From the NCBI GenBank assembly GCA_044220535.1, contig JBGAQU010000059.1:1-17974 (forward strand): DNA of 17,974 nucleotides, written 5' to 3'. The translations under genes and the position numbers were made by a program. Within the stretch, counting starts at the first letter, position 1. Each line of letters starts with the position of its first letter. Under the pieces are notes generated by a model. It was not told the origin of the DNA. It made no database searches and saw only the letters and a list, made by a program, of their open reading frames with translations. The DNA comes from JBDHTS01 sp044220535 (GTDB lineage Bacteria > Pseudomonadota > Alphaproteobacteria > Micavibrionales > Micavibrionaceae). This document shows positions 1 to 6,161 of this stretch, one piece after another.

Positions 1-716
1 TGCAGGTAATGTGCGAAACTGTTGAAATTACGGCCCAGCGTGGCAGTGAAACGCTGTGACAGATTGGCCTGAAAAATATCGCCGGCATGGACGTAGCGGA
101 TCACCTGCAAAACTTTTGCTTCATATTCCGCGCGGCTGGATAAAGACTGGAAATCGGCATGCTGCGCATCGGCGGTCAGCGGGCGATAAGCATCCAGCGT
201 TTTGCGCAGATTGGCCAAACGCGCCTGTGCGAGATCGTTGGAGGCGGCATGGGTGATGAACCAGGCTTTGTCTTTATGATGATCGAAGGCCAGAACCTGG
301 TCATACAGCCCGACCATCATATCCGGCATGGTGTGGTTGTCCTGCGCACAGGATGGCAGGCGTTCGACATGGCGGGCAAGGTCGTAACCGAAGCTTCCCG
401 CGGCACCGCCCTGGAATGGGGGCAGGTCGGGTCGGGACTGCCAGCGCGCGCCCCATTCATTCATCCGTTGTTCCAGGATTTTGAATGGGTCGCCGATAAA
501 GGACAATTGCTGGTCGGTGTTGGAAACCACAATCCGGCCATTCTTGCTTTCGATGGTTTCGAAAGGCGCGAAGGCGATAAAACTGTAACGCGACTGGGGA
601 TTGGTTCGGTCGGCGCTGTCGAGGAAAAGGGTGTAGGGAAGGCCGTGCAGCGCCCCCGCATAATCCAGCGGGTTTTTATGGGTCAGGTTGAAAGCATAAA
701 GGCTTCGATCCGCCAT
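1..716 (-). CDS. pabB: Aminodeoxychorismate synthase component I, N-terminal part (cut by window edge)
   Basis: This is the amino-terminal part (about 238 residues) of a chorismate-binding enzyme. The family converts chorismate plus amide nitrogen to 4-amino-4-deoxychorismate, a precursor of p-aminobenzoate and folate, in the cytoplasm. Read on the minus strand from the ATG at 714-716, the protein begins MADRSLYAFNLTH. It then shows the anthranilate/PabB N-domain signature GGAAGSFGYDLARHVERLP (about residues 103-121) and the start of the chorismate-binding domain, VIRYVHAGDIFQANLSQRF. The 'GDIFQANLSQRF' block is typical of PabB and TrpE. I prefer PabB because of the short N-domain and the SRYSFIAFAPFE-type beginning, but TrpE cannot be fully excluded without the C-terminal half. 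A purine-rich GAGGGGG lies about 10 bases before the start. It is the last gene of a leftward block (rph, rdgB, mscS, pabB) but is separated from mscS by a repeat element, so it may have its own promoter. Confidence 0.85.
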   Translation of the reverse strand, partial: MADRSLYAFNLTHKNPLDYAGALHGLPYTLFLDSADRTNPQSRYSFIAFAPFETIESKNGRIVVSNTDQQLSFIGDPFKILEQRMNEWGARWQSRPDLPPFQGGAAGSFGYDLARHVERLPSCAQDNHTMPDMMVGLYDQVLAFDHHKDKAWFITHAASNDLAQARLANLRKTLDAYRPLTADAQHADFQSLSSRAEYEAKVLQVIRYVHAGDIFQANLSQRFTATLGRNFNSFAHYL

Positions 717-783
717 CCTTGCCGCCCCCTCGCGGCTTGAGAGGTTTATGATCGGTTTTTAGCGGTTTTGCAATGTTATTTTT

Positions 784-893
784 ACCCTCTCTCTTCAGGG
801 AGAGGGTAAGGGTGAGGGTGAATAAAAAGACAGGCACGAAGGGCCTGGCATATTTATCCCCTCATCCCGGCCTTCTCCCTGAAGGGAGAAGGG
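784..893. repeat. 110-bp inverted-repeat (MITE/REP-like) element
   Basis: Two arms of 35 bases (784-818 and 859-893) are inverted copies of each other at 27 of 35 positions, counted by hand. Each arm is itself a hairpin: CCCTCTC...GAGAGGG in the left arm and CCTTCTCCCT/AGGGAGAAGG in the right arm. The arms enclose about 40 bases of AT-richer sequence. Dispersed elements with CCCTCTCCCT-type palindromes are common in proteobacterial intergenic regions, which is why I call it MITE/REP-like. No T run follows either hairpin on the minus strand, so it is not an obvious intrinsic terminator for mscS. The right arm overlaps the 3' end of the mscS reading frame. Confidence 0.7.
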
Positions 894-1911
894 GAACGTC
901 CGTACGCAAATGCGGCAATTGATCCGGGAATTTATTCTGAATAAACGTGACCAATCCTTCCCGGATCATGCAGCGCAAGTCAAAGGCGACCCCCGAATCC
1001 ACGGCGCTGACCAGGATGCGAATCTCCATGGCGCGGTCATTCATATCCGTCACCTGCACAACCTTGACCTTGCCGTCCCATAAAGAGTTATCGGTCAACA
1101 GGCGGTCCAGTTCATCACGAATCGGCTGCACCGGCATGGTGTAATCGACATACAGCATGACTGTCCCGAGGATATCGGCGGTCTGACGCGTCCAGTTCTG
1201 GAACGGCTTGTCGACGAAATAGCTGATGGGCAATACCATGCGCCGCAAGTCCCAGATCTTGACAACGACATAGGTCAGGTTGATTTCCTCGATCCGTCCC
1301 CATTCGCCTTCCACGATCACGACGTCGTCGATGCGTATGGGTTGGGTAATGGCAATTTGAAGGCCTGTAAAGAAATTGCCGATGGTTTTCTGGGCCGCCA
1401 GGCCGATGACAATACCGGCGACACCTGCCGAGGCCAGCAGGCTGATCCCCAATGTACGGATCTCTGTGAAGGTCATCAGCACGCTGGCTATGCCAATCAG
1501 TACGATGATGGAAACCGCAAGACGCCGCAGCACGCGCACCTGTGTATGCACCATGCGGGCGCGCACGTTGTCTTTGCGGTTCACGTCGAATTTCTGGATC
1601 AGGATCGTTGTGAACAGCGCGACGGCGCGGATGGCCAGCCATGAAATAAGGACGATCGCGGCGATAACGTAGCACTGGCCGATAAAAGGGTTTTCCGTCC
1701 AGCGGAATTGCAGGCTGCCGATCACGGCATAAAGCGCGGTCAGGACCAGAAGGATTTCAACCGGGGTATGAAGATGACGGAAAAACGCCTCGCTGATGCG
1801 ACCGTGTTTTTTCTTCAGCCGCTGCCGCATAAAACCGGACAGGAAAAACAGGCCGAGCAGGGCCGCGAAAATCAGGGCAGGCAGAATAAGGCTGTTGGCA
1901 TTGAATTCCAT
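862..1911 (-). CDS. MscS-family small-conductance mechanosensitive channel
   Basis: This is an inner-membrane channel of the MscS family, about 349 residues, which opens under membrane tension to release solutes after osmotic downshock. Hydrophobic segments near residues 8-26, 50-70, 80-105 and 127-148 precede the pore-lining helix: LGISLLASAGVAGIVIGLAAQ followed by KTIGNFFTG. The beta domain follows (PIRIDDVVIVEGEWGRIEEI), then the C-terminal alpha/beta domain. I start at the ATG at 1909-1911 (MEFNANSL) because AAGGA lies about 7 bases upstream; a longer in-frame start at 1986 would run into rdgB. The last ten residues (PLLPSGRRPG) and the stop codon are encoded by the right arm of the neighbouring inverted-repeat element, so the native C-terminus has probably been replaced. 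It lies 37 bases after rdgB and is probably cotranscribed with it. Confidence 0.9.
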   Translation of the reverse strand: MEFNANSLILPALIFAALLGLFFLSGFMRQRLKKKHGRISEAFFRHLHTPVEILLVLTALYAVIGSLQFRWTENPFIGQCYVIAAIVLISWLAIRAVALFTTILIQKFDVNRKDNVRARMVHTQVRVLRRLAVSIIVLIGIASVLMTFTEIRTLGISLLASAGVAGIVIGLAAQKTIGNFFTGLQIAITQPIRIDDVVIVEGEWGRIEEINLTYVVVKIWDLRRMVLPISYFVDKPFQNWTRQTADILGTVMLYVDYTMPVQPIRDELDRLLTDNSLWDGKVKVVQVTDMNDRAMEIRILVSAVDSGVAFDLRCMIREGLVTFIQNKFPDQLPHLRTDVPLLPSGRRPG

Positions 1912-1948
1912 AGCATATTCCTTTTTCGCGGAAGAGCGGCTTTTCCTA

Positions 1949-2554
1949 TTATACTTTCTTAAAGCAGGCGTTGACCAGCTTTTCAAAAGCGATGGCGCGG
2001 TGGCTGATCCGGTGTTTTAAATCCTGATCCATCTCGCCAAAGGTTTCACTGTAGCCGTCCGGAATAAACATGGGATCGTAACCGAAACCCCGTTCGCCGC
2101 GCGGCGGCCAGATCAACTGGCCATTCAGGATGCCCTCAAACGCTTCGGTATGCCCGTCCGGCCAGACCAGTGCCAGGGCGCAGACGAAATGGGCGGAACG
2201 GTCCGCATTGGCGCCCATTTTGTCATGGACGTCCTGCATGGCGCGGTTGAAGTCCTTATCCGGGCCGGCCCAGCGCGCCGAATAAATCCCGGGGTCTCCC
2301 TTCAGCGCGGTAACGGCAAGGCCGCTGTCATCCGCAAGGCAGGGAAGACCGCACGCCATGGCGGCGGTATTGGCTTTCAGGACGGCATTGGCGATGAAGG
2401 TGGCGCCGGTTTCTTCCGGTTCGGCCAGACCCAGATCGCCCGCCAGAGGGAAGTCCATGACAAAGTCCCGCAGCAGGGCGGCGATCTCCCGCGCCTTGCC
2501 GGGGTTGTGTGTGGCGACGACCAGCCGGTCGCCTTCGAATTTACGATGCTGCAT
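1949..2554 (-). CDS. rdgB: dITP/XTP pyrophosphatase (non-canonical purine NTP hydrolase)
   Basis: A 201-residue RdgB/HAM1-family enzyme that hydrolyses dITP, ITP and XTP to monophosphates plus pyrophosphate, keeping deaminated purines out of DNA and RNA. The N-terminus LVVATHNPGKAREIAALL carries the family's substrate-binding T-x-N-x-x-K motif. Further family blocks are EPEETGATFIANAVLKA, LADDSGLAVTALKGDPGIYS, YDPMFIPDGYSETFGEM and the terminal HRISHRAIAFEKL. The length is normal. The start codon at 2552-2554 follows the rph stop codon with no gap (TAG then ATG), so it probably depends on ribosomes finishing rph. The rph-rdgB pairing is common in alphaproteobacteria. Confidence 0.96.
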   Translation of the reverse strand: MQHRKFEGDRLVVATHNPGKAREIAALLRDFVMDFPLAGDLGLAEPEETGATFIANAVLKANTAAMACGLPCLADDSGLAVTALKGDPGIYSARWAGPDKDFNRAMQDVHDKMGANADRSAHFVCALALVWPDGHTEAFEGILNGQLIWPPRGERGFGYDPMFIPDGYSETFGEMDQDLKHRISHRAIAFEKLVNACFKKV

Positions 2555-3274
2555 CTAGATTCCCAACGCTTTCTTCTGCAAGGCGGTCAGGTCGCGGCAC
2601 CCGGCCTTTGCAAGGTCGAAAAGAGCCTGGAATTGCTCATCCGTGAAGGGTTCTTTTTCTGCCGTGCCCTGGATTTCGACGATGCCGCCGCTGCCGGTGA
2701 TCACGAAATTGGCATCCGTATCGGCAGTGGAGTCTTCCGCGTAATCAAGATCCAACACAGGCACGCCGCCGACAATGCCGCAGGATATGGCGGCGACGCT
2801 GTGCTTTATCGGCACGGTGGTGCATAGTTTGACGCGGATCAGGTGCTGGAAGGCTTTATATAGCGCCACGTACCCGCCTGTAATCGCCGCCGTGCGCGTC
2901 CCGCCATCCGCCTGCAGGACGTCGCAATCGATGCGGATCTGGCGTTCGCCCATGGCTTGTAAATCGACGACCGAGCGCAAAGCGCGGCCGATCAGGCGCT
3001 GGATTTCCTGCGTCCTTCCAGACTGGCGGCCTTTCGCGGCCTCTCGGTCCATACGCTGGTTGGTGGAGCGGGGCAGCATACCGTATTCAGCCGTAACCCA
3101 GCCTTTGCCGGTGTTTTTCATCCAGCCGGGGACTTTTTCCTCAACCGTAGCGGTGCACAGCACATGAGTATCCCCGAATTTGACCAGGCAGGATCCTTCG
3201 GCATATTTGGTGACGTCTGTGGTTAATTCGATGGTGCGCAAGGCATCGGCGGCGCGGCCTGAGGGTCTGGTCAT
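2555..3274 (-). CDS. rph: Ribonuclease PH
   Basis: A 239-residue phosphorolytic 3'-5' exoribonuclease that trims the 3' ends of tRNA precursors and other RNAs, releasing nucleoside diphosphates. It is normally a hexamer in the cytoplasm. Family blocks are visible throughout: MTRPSGRAADALRTIELTTD at the start, GSCLVKFGDTHVLCTATVEE, the RSVVDLQAMGERQIRIDCDV region carrying catalytic-core residues, GGTRTAAITGGYVAL with the conserved phosphate-site arginine, and DLDYAEDSTADTDANFVITG. AAGGAA precedes the ATG. It heads the leftward block and is read from a putative promoter facing away from hrcA. Confidence 0.97.
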   Translation of the reverse strand: MTRPSGRAADALRTIELTTDVTKYAEGSCLVKFGDTHVLCTATVEEKVPGWMKNTGKGWVTAEYGMLPRSTNQRMDREAAKGRQSGRTQEIQRLIGRALRSVVDLQAMGERQIRIDCDVLQADGGTRTAAITGGYVALYKAFQHLIRVKLCTTVPIKHSVAAISCGIVGGVPVLDLDYAEDSTADTDANFVITGSGGIVEIQGTAEKEPFTDEQFQALFDLAKAGCRDLTALQKKALGI

Positions 3275-3304
3275 TTGAAGGGTTCCTTATTGTTTACGCG
3301 GCAG

Positions 3305-3332
3305 ACTGTAAGGGTCTGACGGTATTTGTCAA
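3305..3332 (-). promoter_or_regulatory. Putative sigma70-type promoter for rph
   Basis: On the minus strand, TTGACA (3332-3327) and TACAGT (3310-3305) are separated by 16 bases, about 30 bases before the rph start codon. The -35 box overlaps the -35 box of the hrcA promoter on the other strand. Assigned by consensus match only. Confidence 0.45.
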
Positions 3333-3353
3333 ATTCTTCAGATGTGGTATACA
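3326..3353 (+). promoter_or_regulatory. Putative sigma70-type promoter for hrcA
   Basis: TTGTCA (3326-3331) and TATACA (3348-3353) are separated by 16 bases. A start site about seven bases after the -10 box would fall on the hrcA ATG, which has no visible Shine-Dalgarno sequence, suggesting a leaderless message. I find no CIRCE palindrome (TTAGCACTC-N9-GAGTGCTAA) here, so autoregulation by HrcA through CIRCE is not supported at this promoter. Confidence 0.45.
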
Positions 3354-3359
3354 TAAGCC

Positions 3360-4388
3360 ATGATTCCTGAGATCAATACACGCGCCCAAGGCATCCTGCG
3401 GGATATTATCGACCTGTACATGCAAACCGGGGAGCCGGTGGGGTCGCGCACCATTTCACAAAAACTGGGCCTGAACCTCTCTCCTGCCTCGATCCGCAAT
3501 GTGATGGCGGAGCTGGAGAAGGAAGGGCTGCTTTATGCGCCGCATACCTCCGCAGGCCGTTTGCCGACACAGGCGGGTCTGCGTTTTTATGTCGACGGGT
3601 TGATGCAGGTGGGGGATCTGTCCAGCGATGAGCGGACAGCCATTGAAACCCAGTGTAATATAACGGGCCGGTCGATGACGCAGTTGTTCGAACAGGCGAC
3701 GACTCTTTTATCGGGATTGTCCGCCGCGGCGGGACTGGTGATCGCGCCGAAAAGCGACAAGCCGATCCGCCATATCCAGTTTGTCCAGCTGGATCCGAAG
3801 CGCCTTCTCGCGGTGCTGGTCAGTCAGGATAATATGGTTGAAAACCGGATGCTGGATGTGGATGGCCCGCTGCCGCCTTACGCATTGACTGCCGCCGCCA
3901 ACTACCTGAACAGCCGATTGTCGGGCCGGACGCTGTCTTCAGCACGCAAGGTTATCCTTGAAGAAATGAAGACGCATAAAACCCAATTAGACGCCATCAC
4001 AGCGGACCTCGTCCATAAAGGTATTGCCCTGAACCCGCAAAGCGAAGGGCATCTGATCGTGCGCGGACAGGCGAAGCTGCTGCAGGATGTGAAAGCCATG
4101 GAAGACCTGGAGCAGGCGCGGCAGTTGCTGGCCATGCTGGAGGAAGAAAAGACCATGGCGCAGCTTCTGGACTCGGCCCAGAACGCGCAGGGCATCCAGA
4201 TTTACATCGGCACGGAAAACAAGATTTTTGATCATTCCGGATGGTCGATGGTGATCTCGCCTTATCGATCCACTGAAAACCAGATCATCGGCGCCATCGG
4301 CGTCATCGGCCCGACCCGTCTGAATTACAGCCGGATCATACCGTTGGTCGATTATACGTCCCAAGTAATAGGGCGGATGCTGGGTTAG
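3360..4388 (+). CDS. hrcA: Heat-inducible transcription repressor HrcA
   Basis: A 342-residue repressor of heat-shock operons; the family binds CIRCE elements upstream of groESL/dnaK and its folding is assisted by GroE. The N-terminal winged helix includes LRDIIDLYMQTGEPVGSRTI and LSPASIRNVMAELEKEGLL, followed by the wing sequence PHTSAGRLPTQAGLRFYVD. The GAF-like and dimerisation regions follow, ending IGAIGVIGPTRLNYSRIIPL, the canonical HrcA C-terminus. The length is typical. No ribosome-binding sequence is evident before the ATG. In many alphaproteobacteria hrcA is followed by grpE; here a convergent DUF3309-type gene follows instead. Confidence 0.97.
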   Translation: MIPEINTRAQGILRDIIDLYMQTGEPVGSRTISQKLGLNLSPASIRNVMAELEKEGLLYAPHTSAGRLPTQAGLRFYVDGLMQVGDLSSDERTAIETQCNITGRSMTQLFEQATTLLSGLSAAAGLVIAPKSDKPIRHIQFVQLDPKRLLAVLVSQDNMVENRMLDVDGPLPPYALTAAANYLNSRLSGRTLSSARKVILEEMKTHKTQLDAITADLVHKGIALNPQSEGHLIVRGQAKLLQDVKAMEDLEQARQLLAMLEEEKTMAQLLDSAQNAQGIQIYIGTENKIFDHSGWSMVISPYRSTENQIIGAIGVIGPTRLNYSRIIPLVDYTSQVIGRMLG

Positions 4389-4543
4389 ATCCGGCCTGTC
4401 AGCAGCAGAATAATAATCAGCGCCGCGACCAGGGTCAGGCCGCCGCTTGGGTAATAACCCCATTGACGGCTGTGCGGCCAGGTTGGGAACGCGCCGATAA
4501 CCATCAGGACCAGAACGATAAGAAGTATAGTGGCTAAACTCAT
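4385..4543 (-). CDS. DUF3309-type small membrane protein
   Basis: A 52-residue hydrophobic peptide beginning MSLATILLIVLVLMVIGAFP and continuing TWPHSRQWGYYPSGGL, then a second hydrophobic stretch ending LTGRI. The Pro-Thr-Trp-Pro-His-Ser-Arg core between two membrane segments matches what I recall of the DUF3309 family, found mainly in proteobacteria; its function is unknown. AGAGGG stands about 8 bases before the ATG. Its TAA stop (4387-4385) overlaps the TAG stop of hrcA (4386-4388) on the opposite strand. It lies 88 bases downstream of the interrupted S41 protease gene, in the same direction. Confidence 0.85.
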   Translation of the reverse strand: MSLATILLIVLVLMVIGAFPTWPHSRQWGYYPSGGLTLVAALIIILLLTGRI

Positions 4544-4631
4544 GATACAAACCCTCTAATACAATGCGTTAAAAAGCCAACGTACCGCTTCGGTGATTTG
4601 TTCCGTATTTTCAGATTTTAGGTGACGGATA

Positions 4632-5540
4632 TCAGGGCATGCTGTTGGACAGGGTCCATACTTCCGTCTTGAAATGTTTATGGTTTAGCTCTTCCTTGGC
4701 GCATTCCAGTGCCTGATCGACAAATACAGGCTTTGTTGCATAGCTGTAAAAATCATAAGCCGCGTAAGGCAGTTGAAACGGTCCCAAGGCTTGAGCGGTC
4801 AGGGCGCATTGTTTCTTCGGCAATTCAGCCGGGCCCGGATCCGGGTTGGGCAAAATATTAAGCTTGTTACTTTCCAAGTCATAGACAGGTTTCCAATCAT
4901 TCTGAACCAGAATATCGGGTGTCACGCCCCTTTCTTGCGGGGATCGATCGTCCGGGCCAAAATATAATCCGGTTGTATAGCGCAATGCTCCGCTTTGAAC
5001 AAAAAACGATATGCCAAAAGCTGTCAGCGGCATAATCGTCTGCACAGAGCCTTTACCAAAGGATCGTTCCCCGATGATGATGGCGCGTTTGTTTGCCTGT
5101 AGCGCCTTTGCAACGATTTCCGAGGCGGACGCAGAGCCGGCATCAATAAGAATGGCAAGCGGCTTCCCTTTAAGAATGTCACCTTTATTGGCTATATAAA
5201 TAGCATCATCTTTTCGGCTGGGTGCATCGTGTTTTATAACGTCTTTTGCTTCATAAATAACAGGCTCTTCCATGAGTTTGGTGCGTTCTTTAACAATAAT
5301 GCCTGAATCCATGAACAAATCAGATGTCCCAACGGCTTCCTGCAAAAGGCCGCCTGGATTGTTTCTTAAATCCAATACGGCGCCATTCAGGCCAGATCCG
5401 GATTTTTTTCCCAGTATTTCCAGGGCGAACTTTATGCCTTCCGTGGAGTTTTTTCCAAAAGATTTAAGTCTTACATAGGCAATGTTGTCATTCATAAGAT
5501 CGACGTAAATTAATGGCATCTGAGTTTTTTCGTAGGTCAA
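4632..5540 (-). CDS. S41 protease, C-terminal catalytic fragment (downstream of an in-frame stop)
   Basis: This is the peptidase half of a carboxyl-terminal-processing protease (S41 family), which would degrade or trim exported proteins in the periplasm. The core is intact: VDLMNDNIAYVRLKSFG, then GAVLDLRNNPGGLLQEAV, the nucleophile serine in LIDAGSASASEIVAKAL, and the general-base lysine in IGERSFGKGSVQT. The end (about 100 residues) is a less conserved tail with cysteines. It stays in the same frame as the upstream half (5547-6161) and is separated from it only by a TAA and two codons. The TTG at 5540 and the ATG at 5519 both lack a ribosome-binding sequence, so independent translation is doubtful. 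The base composition is visibly AT-richer than the neighbouring genes. Confidence 0.7.
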   Translation of the reverse strand: MTYEKTQMPLIYVDLMNDNIAYVRLKSFGKNSTEGIKFALEILGKKSGSGLNGAVLDLRNNPGGLLQEAVGTSDLFMDSGIIVKERTKLMEEPVIYEAKDVIKHDAPSRKDDAIYIANKGDILKGKPLAILIDAGSASASEIVAKALQANKRAIIIGERSFGKGSVQTIMPLTAFGISFFVQSGALRYTTGLYFGPDDRSPQERGVTPDILVQNDWKPVYDLESNKLNILPNPDPGPAELPKKQCALTAQALGPFQLPYAAYDFYSYATKPVFVDQALECAKEELNHKHFKTEVWTLSNSMP

Positions 5541-5546
5541 CGTTAC

Positions 5547-5549
5547 TTA
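5547..5549 (-). other. In-frame TAA interrupting the S41 protease gene
   Basis: A single TAA separates two halves that are otherwise one continuous frame (4632-6161, 509 codons if the stop is read through). Other genes in the window (rdgB, both small genes at 11386-11980, hemW) use TAA as a normal stop, so codon reassignment does not explain it. A point mutation, a sequence error or rare readthrough remain possible. Confidence 0.85.
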
Positions 5550-6161
5550 GTAAGGTGAAGAATCCATATGCTTTAAAAGAAGCGTAACTGATTCACCAAG
5601 ATTTCCTGTCATTAATCTGAGACATTCAATTGCAGACAAGCCTTTGGTTTCCTGGCCATTGATTCTCAGAATTTCATCAAAAGGCTTGATGCCTGCCTTT
5701 TCAGCAAGGGAACCTTCTATCGGTTTCTGAACGATCAATGTATCAGCTGGTTTTGCAACAATAACACCGATATTACTTGGATTGCCGTTCATCTTCTCAA
5801 GCATTGCTTCATATTCGCTTTGATTGTAATAGGCGGAGTGTGCGTCCATCCTTTTCATGACGGCGTCAGCAACCATTTTGACCCATTCACTGTTATCTTT
5901 AGGTTTTATTTTATGATGTGGCCCTAATGCATCATTCATGGCAATTCTATAGACATGCCGCATTTCTTCTTTAGAAAGCTTCCTGTAATGGTTTTGGCGA
6001 ATATCTTCCAGAAGGCCGTTCATGTAGTCCGAGGGTTTAACGCCACCCATATCCTGGGAAGGATCATATGAGGGAATAGAAGGTTGCGCCTGTGCTGATG
6101 AAAGCGTGTTGGCGGCCAGGAAGGCCGCCATGGCTATGCCATGCATTAATTTTGATATCAT
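5547..6161 (-). CDS. S41 protease, N-terminal fragment: signal peptide and PDZ domain
   Basis: A 204-residue product with a signal peptide (MISKLMHGIAMAAFLAANTL, probable cleavage after SSAQA at residue 25). A helical region containing the family block MDAHSAYYNQSEYEAM follows, then a PDZ domain with IGVIVAKPADTLIVQKPIEG, AEKAGIKPFDEILRINGQE and GNLGESVTLLLK. Translation stops at TAA (5549-5547) in the loop between the last PDZ strands; the next codons in the same frame read VTLTYEKTQMP, the expected continuation in this family. The fragment therefore lacks the catalytic domain. AAAAGGA lies 8 bases before the ATG. The start overlaps the tail of lysK, so the two are probably transcribed together. 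Confidence 0.7.
   Translation of the reverse strand: MISKLMHGIAMAAFLAANTLSSAQAQPSIPSYDPSQDMGGVKPSDYMNGLLEDIRQNHYRKLSKEEMRHVYRIAMNDALGPHHKIKPKDNSEWVKMVADAVMKRMDAHSAYYNQSEYEAMLEKMNGNPSNIGVIVAKPADTLIVQKPIEGSLAEKAGIKPFDEILRINGQETKGLSAIECLRLMTGNLGESVTLLLKHMDSSPY

Noticed and set aside
159..740. A 193-residue plus-strand open frame
   Set aside because: It lies antisense to pabB, whose minus-strand reading shows clear family motifs; the plus-strand product resembles nothing.
783..808. Rho-independent terminator after mscS
   Set aside because: The hairpin is strong but no T tract follows on the minus strand; it is better explained as an arm of the repeat element.
1115..1675. A 186-residue minus-strand frame within mscS
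   Set aside because: It is out of frame with the MscS domain, whose transmembrane and beta-domain motifs are read in the other frame.
3275..3359. CIRCE element in the hrcA promoter region
   Set aside because: No TTAGCACTC/GAGTGCTAA half-sites are present.
3987..4550. A 187-residue minus-strand frame opposite hrcA
   Set aside because: It is antisense to HrcA coding sequence; only the DUF3309-type peptide at 4385-4543, in another frame, has family-like sequence.
4571..4610. Terminator between the S41 gene and the DUF3309-type gene
   Set aside because: The ACCG/CGGT stem is only about four base pairs and the T run is too far away.
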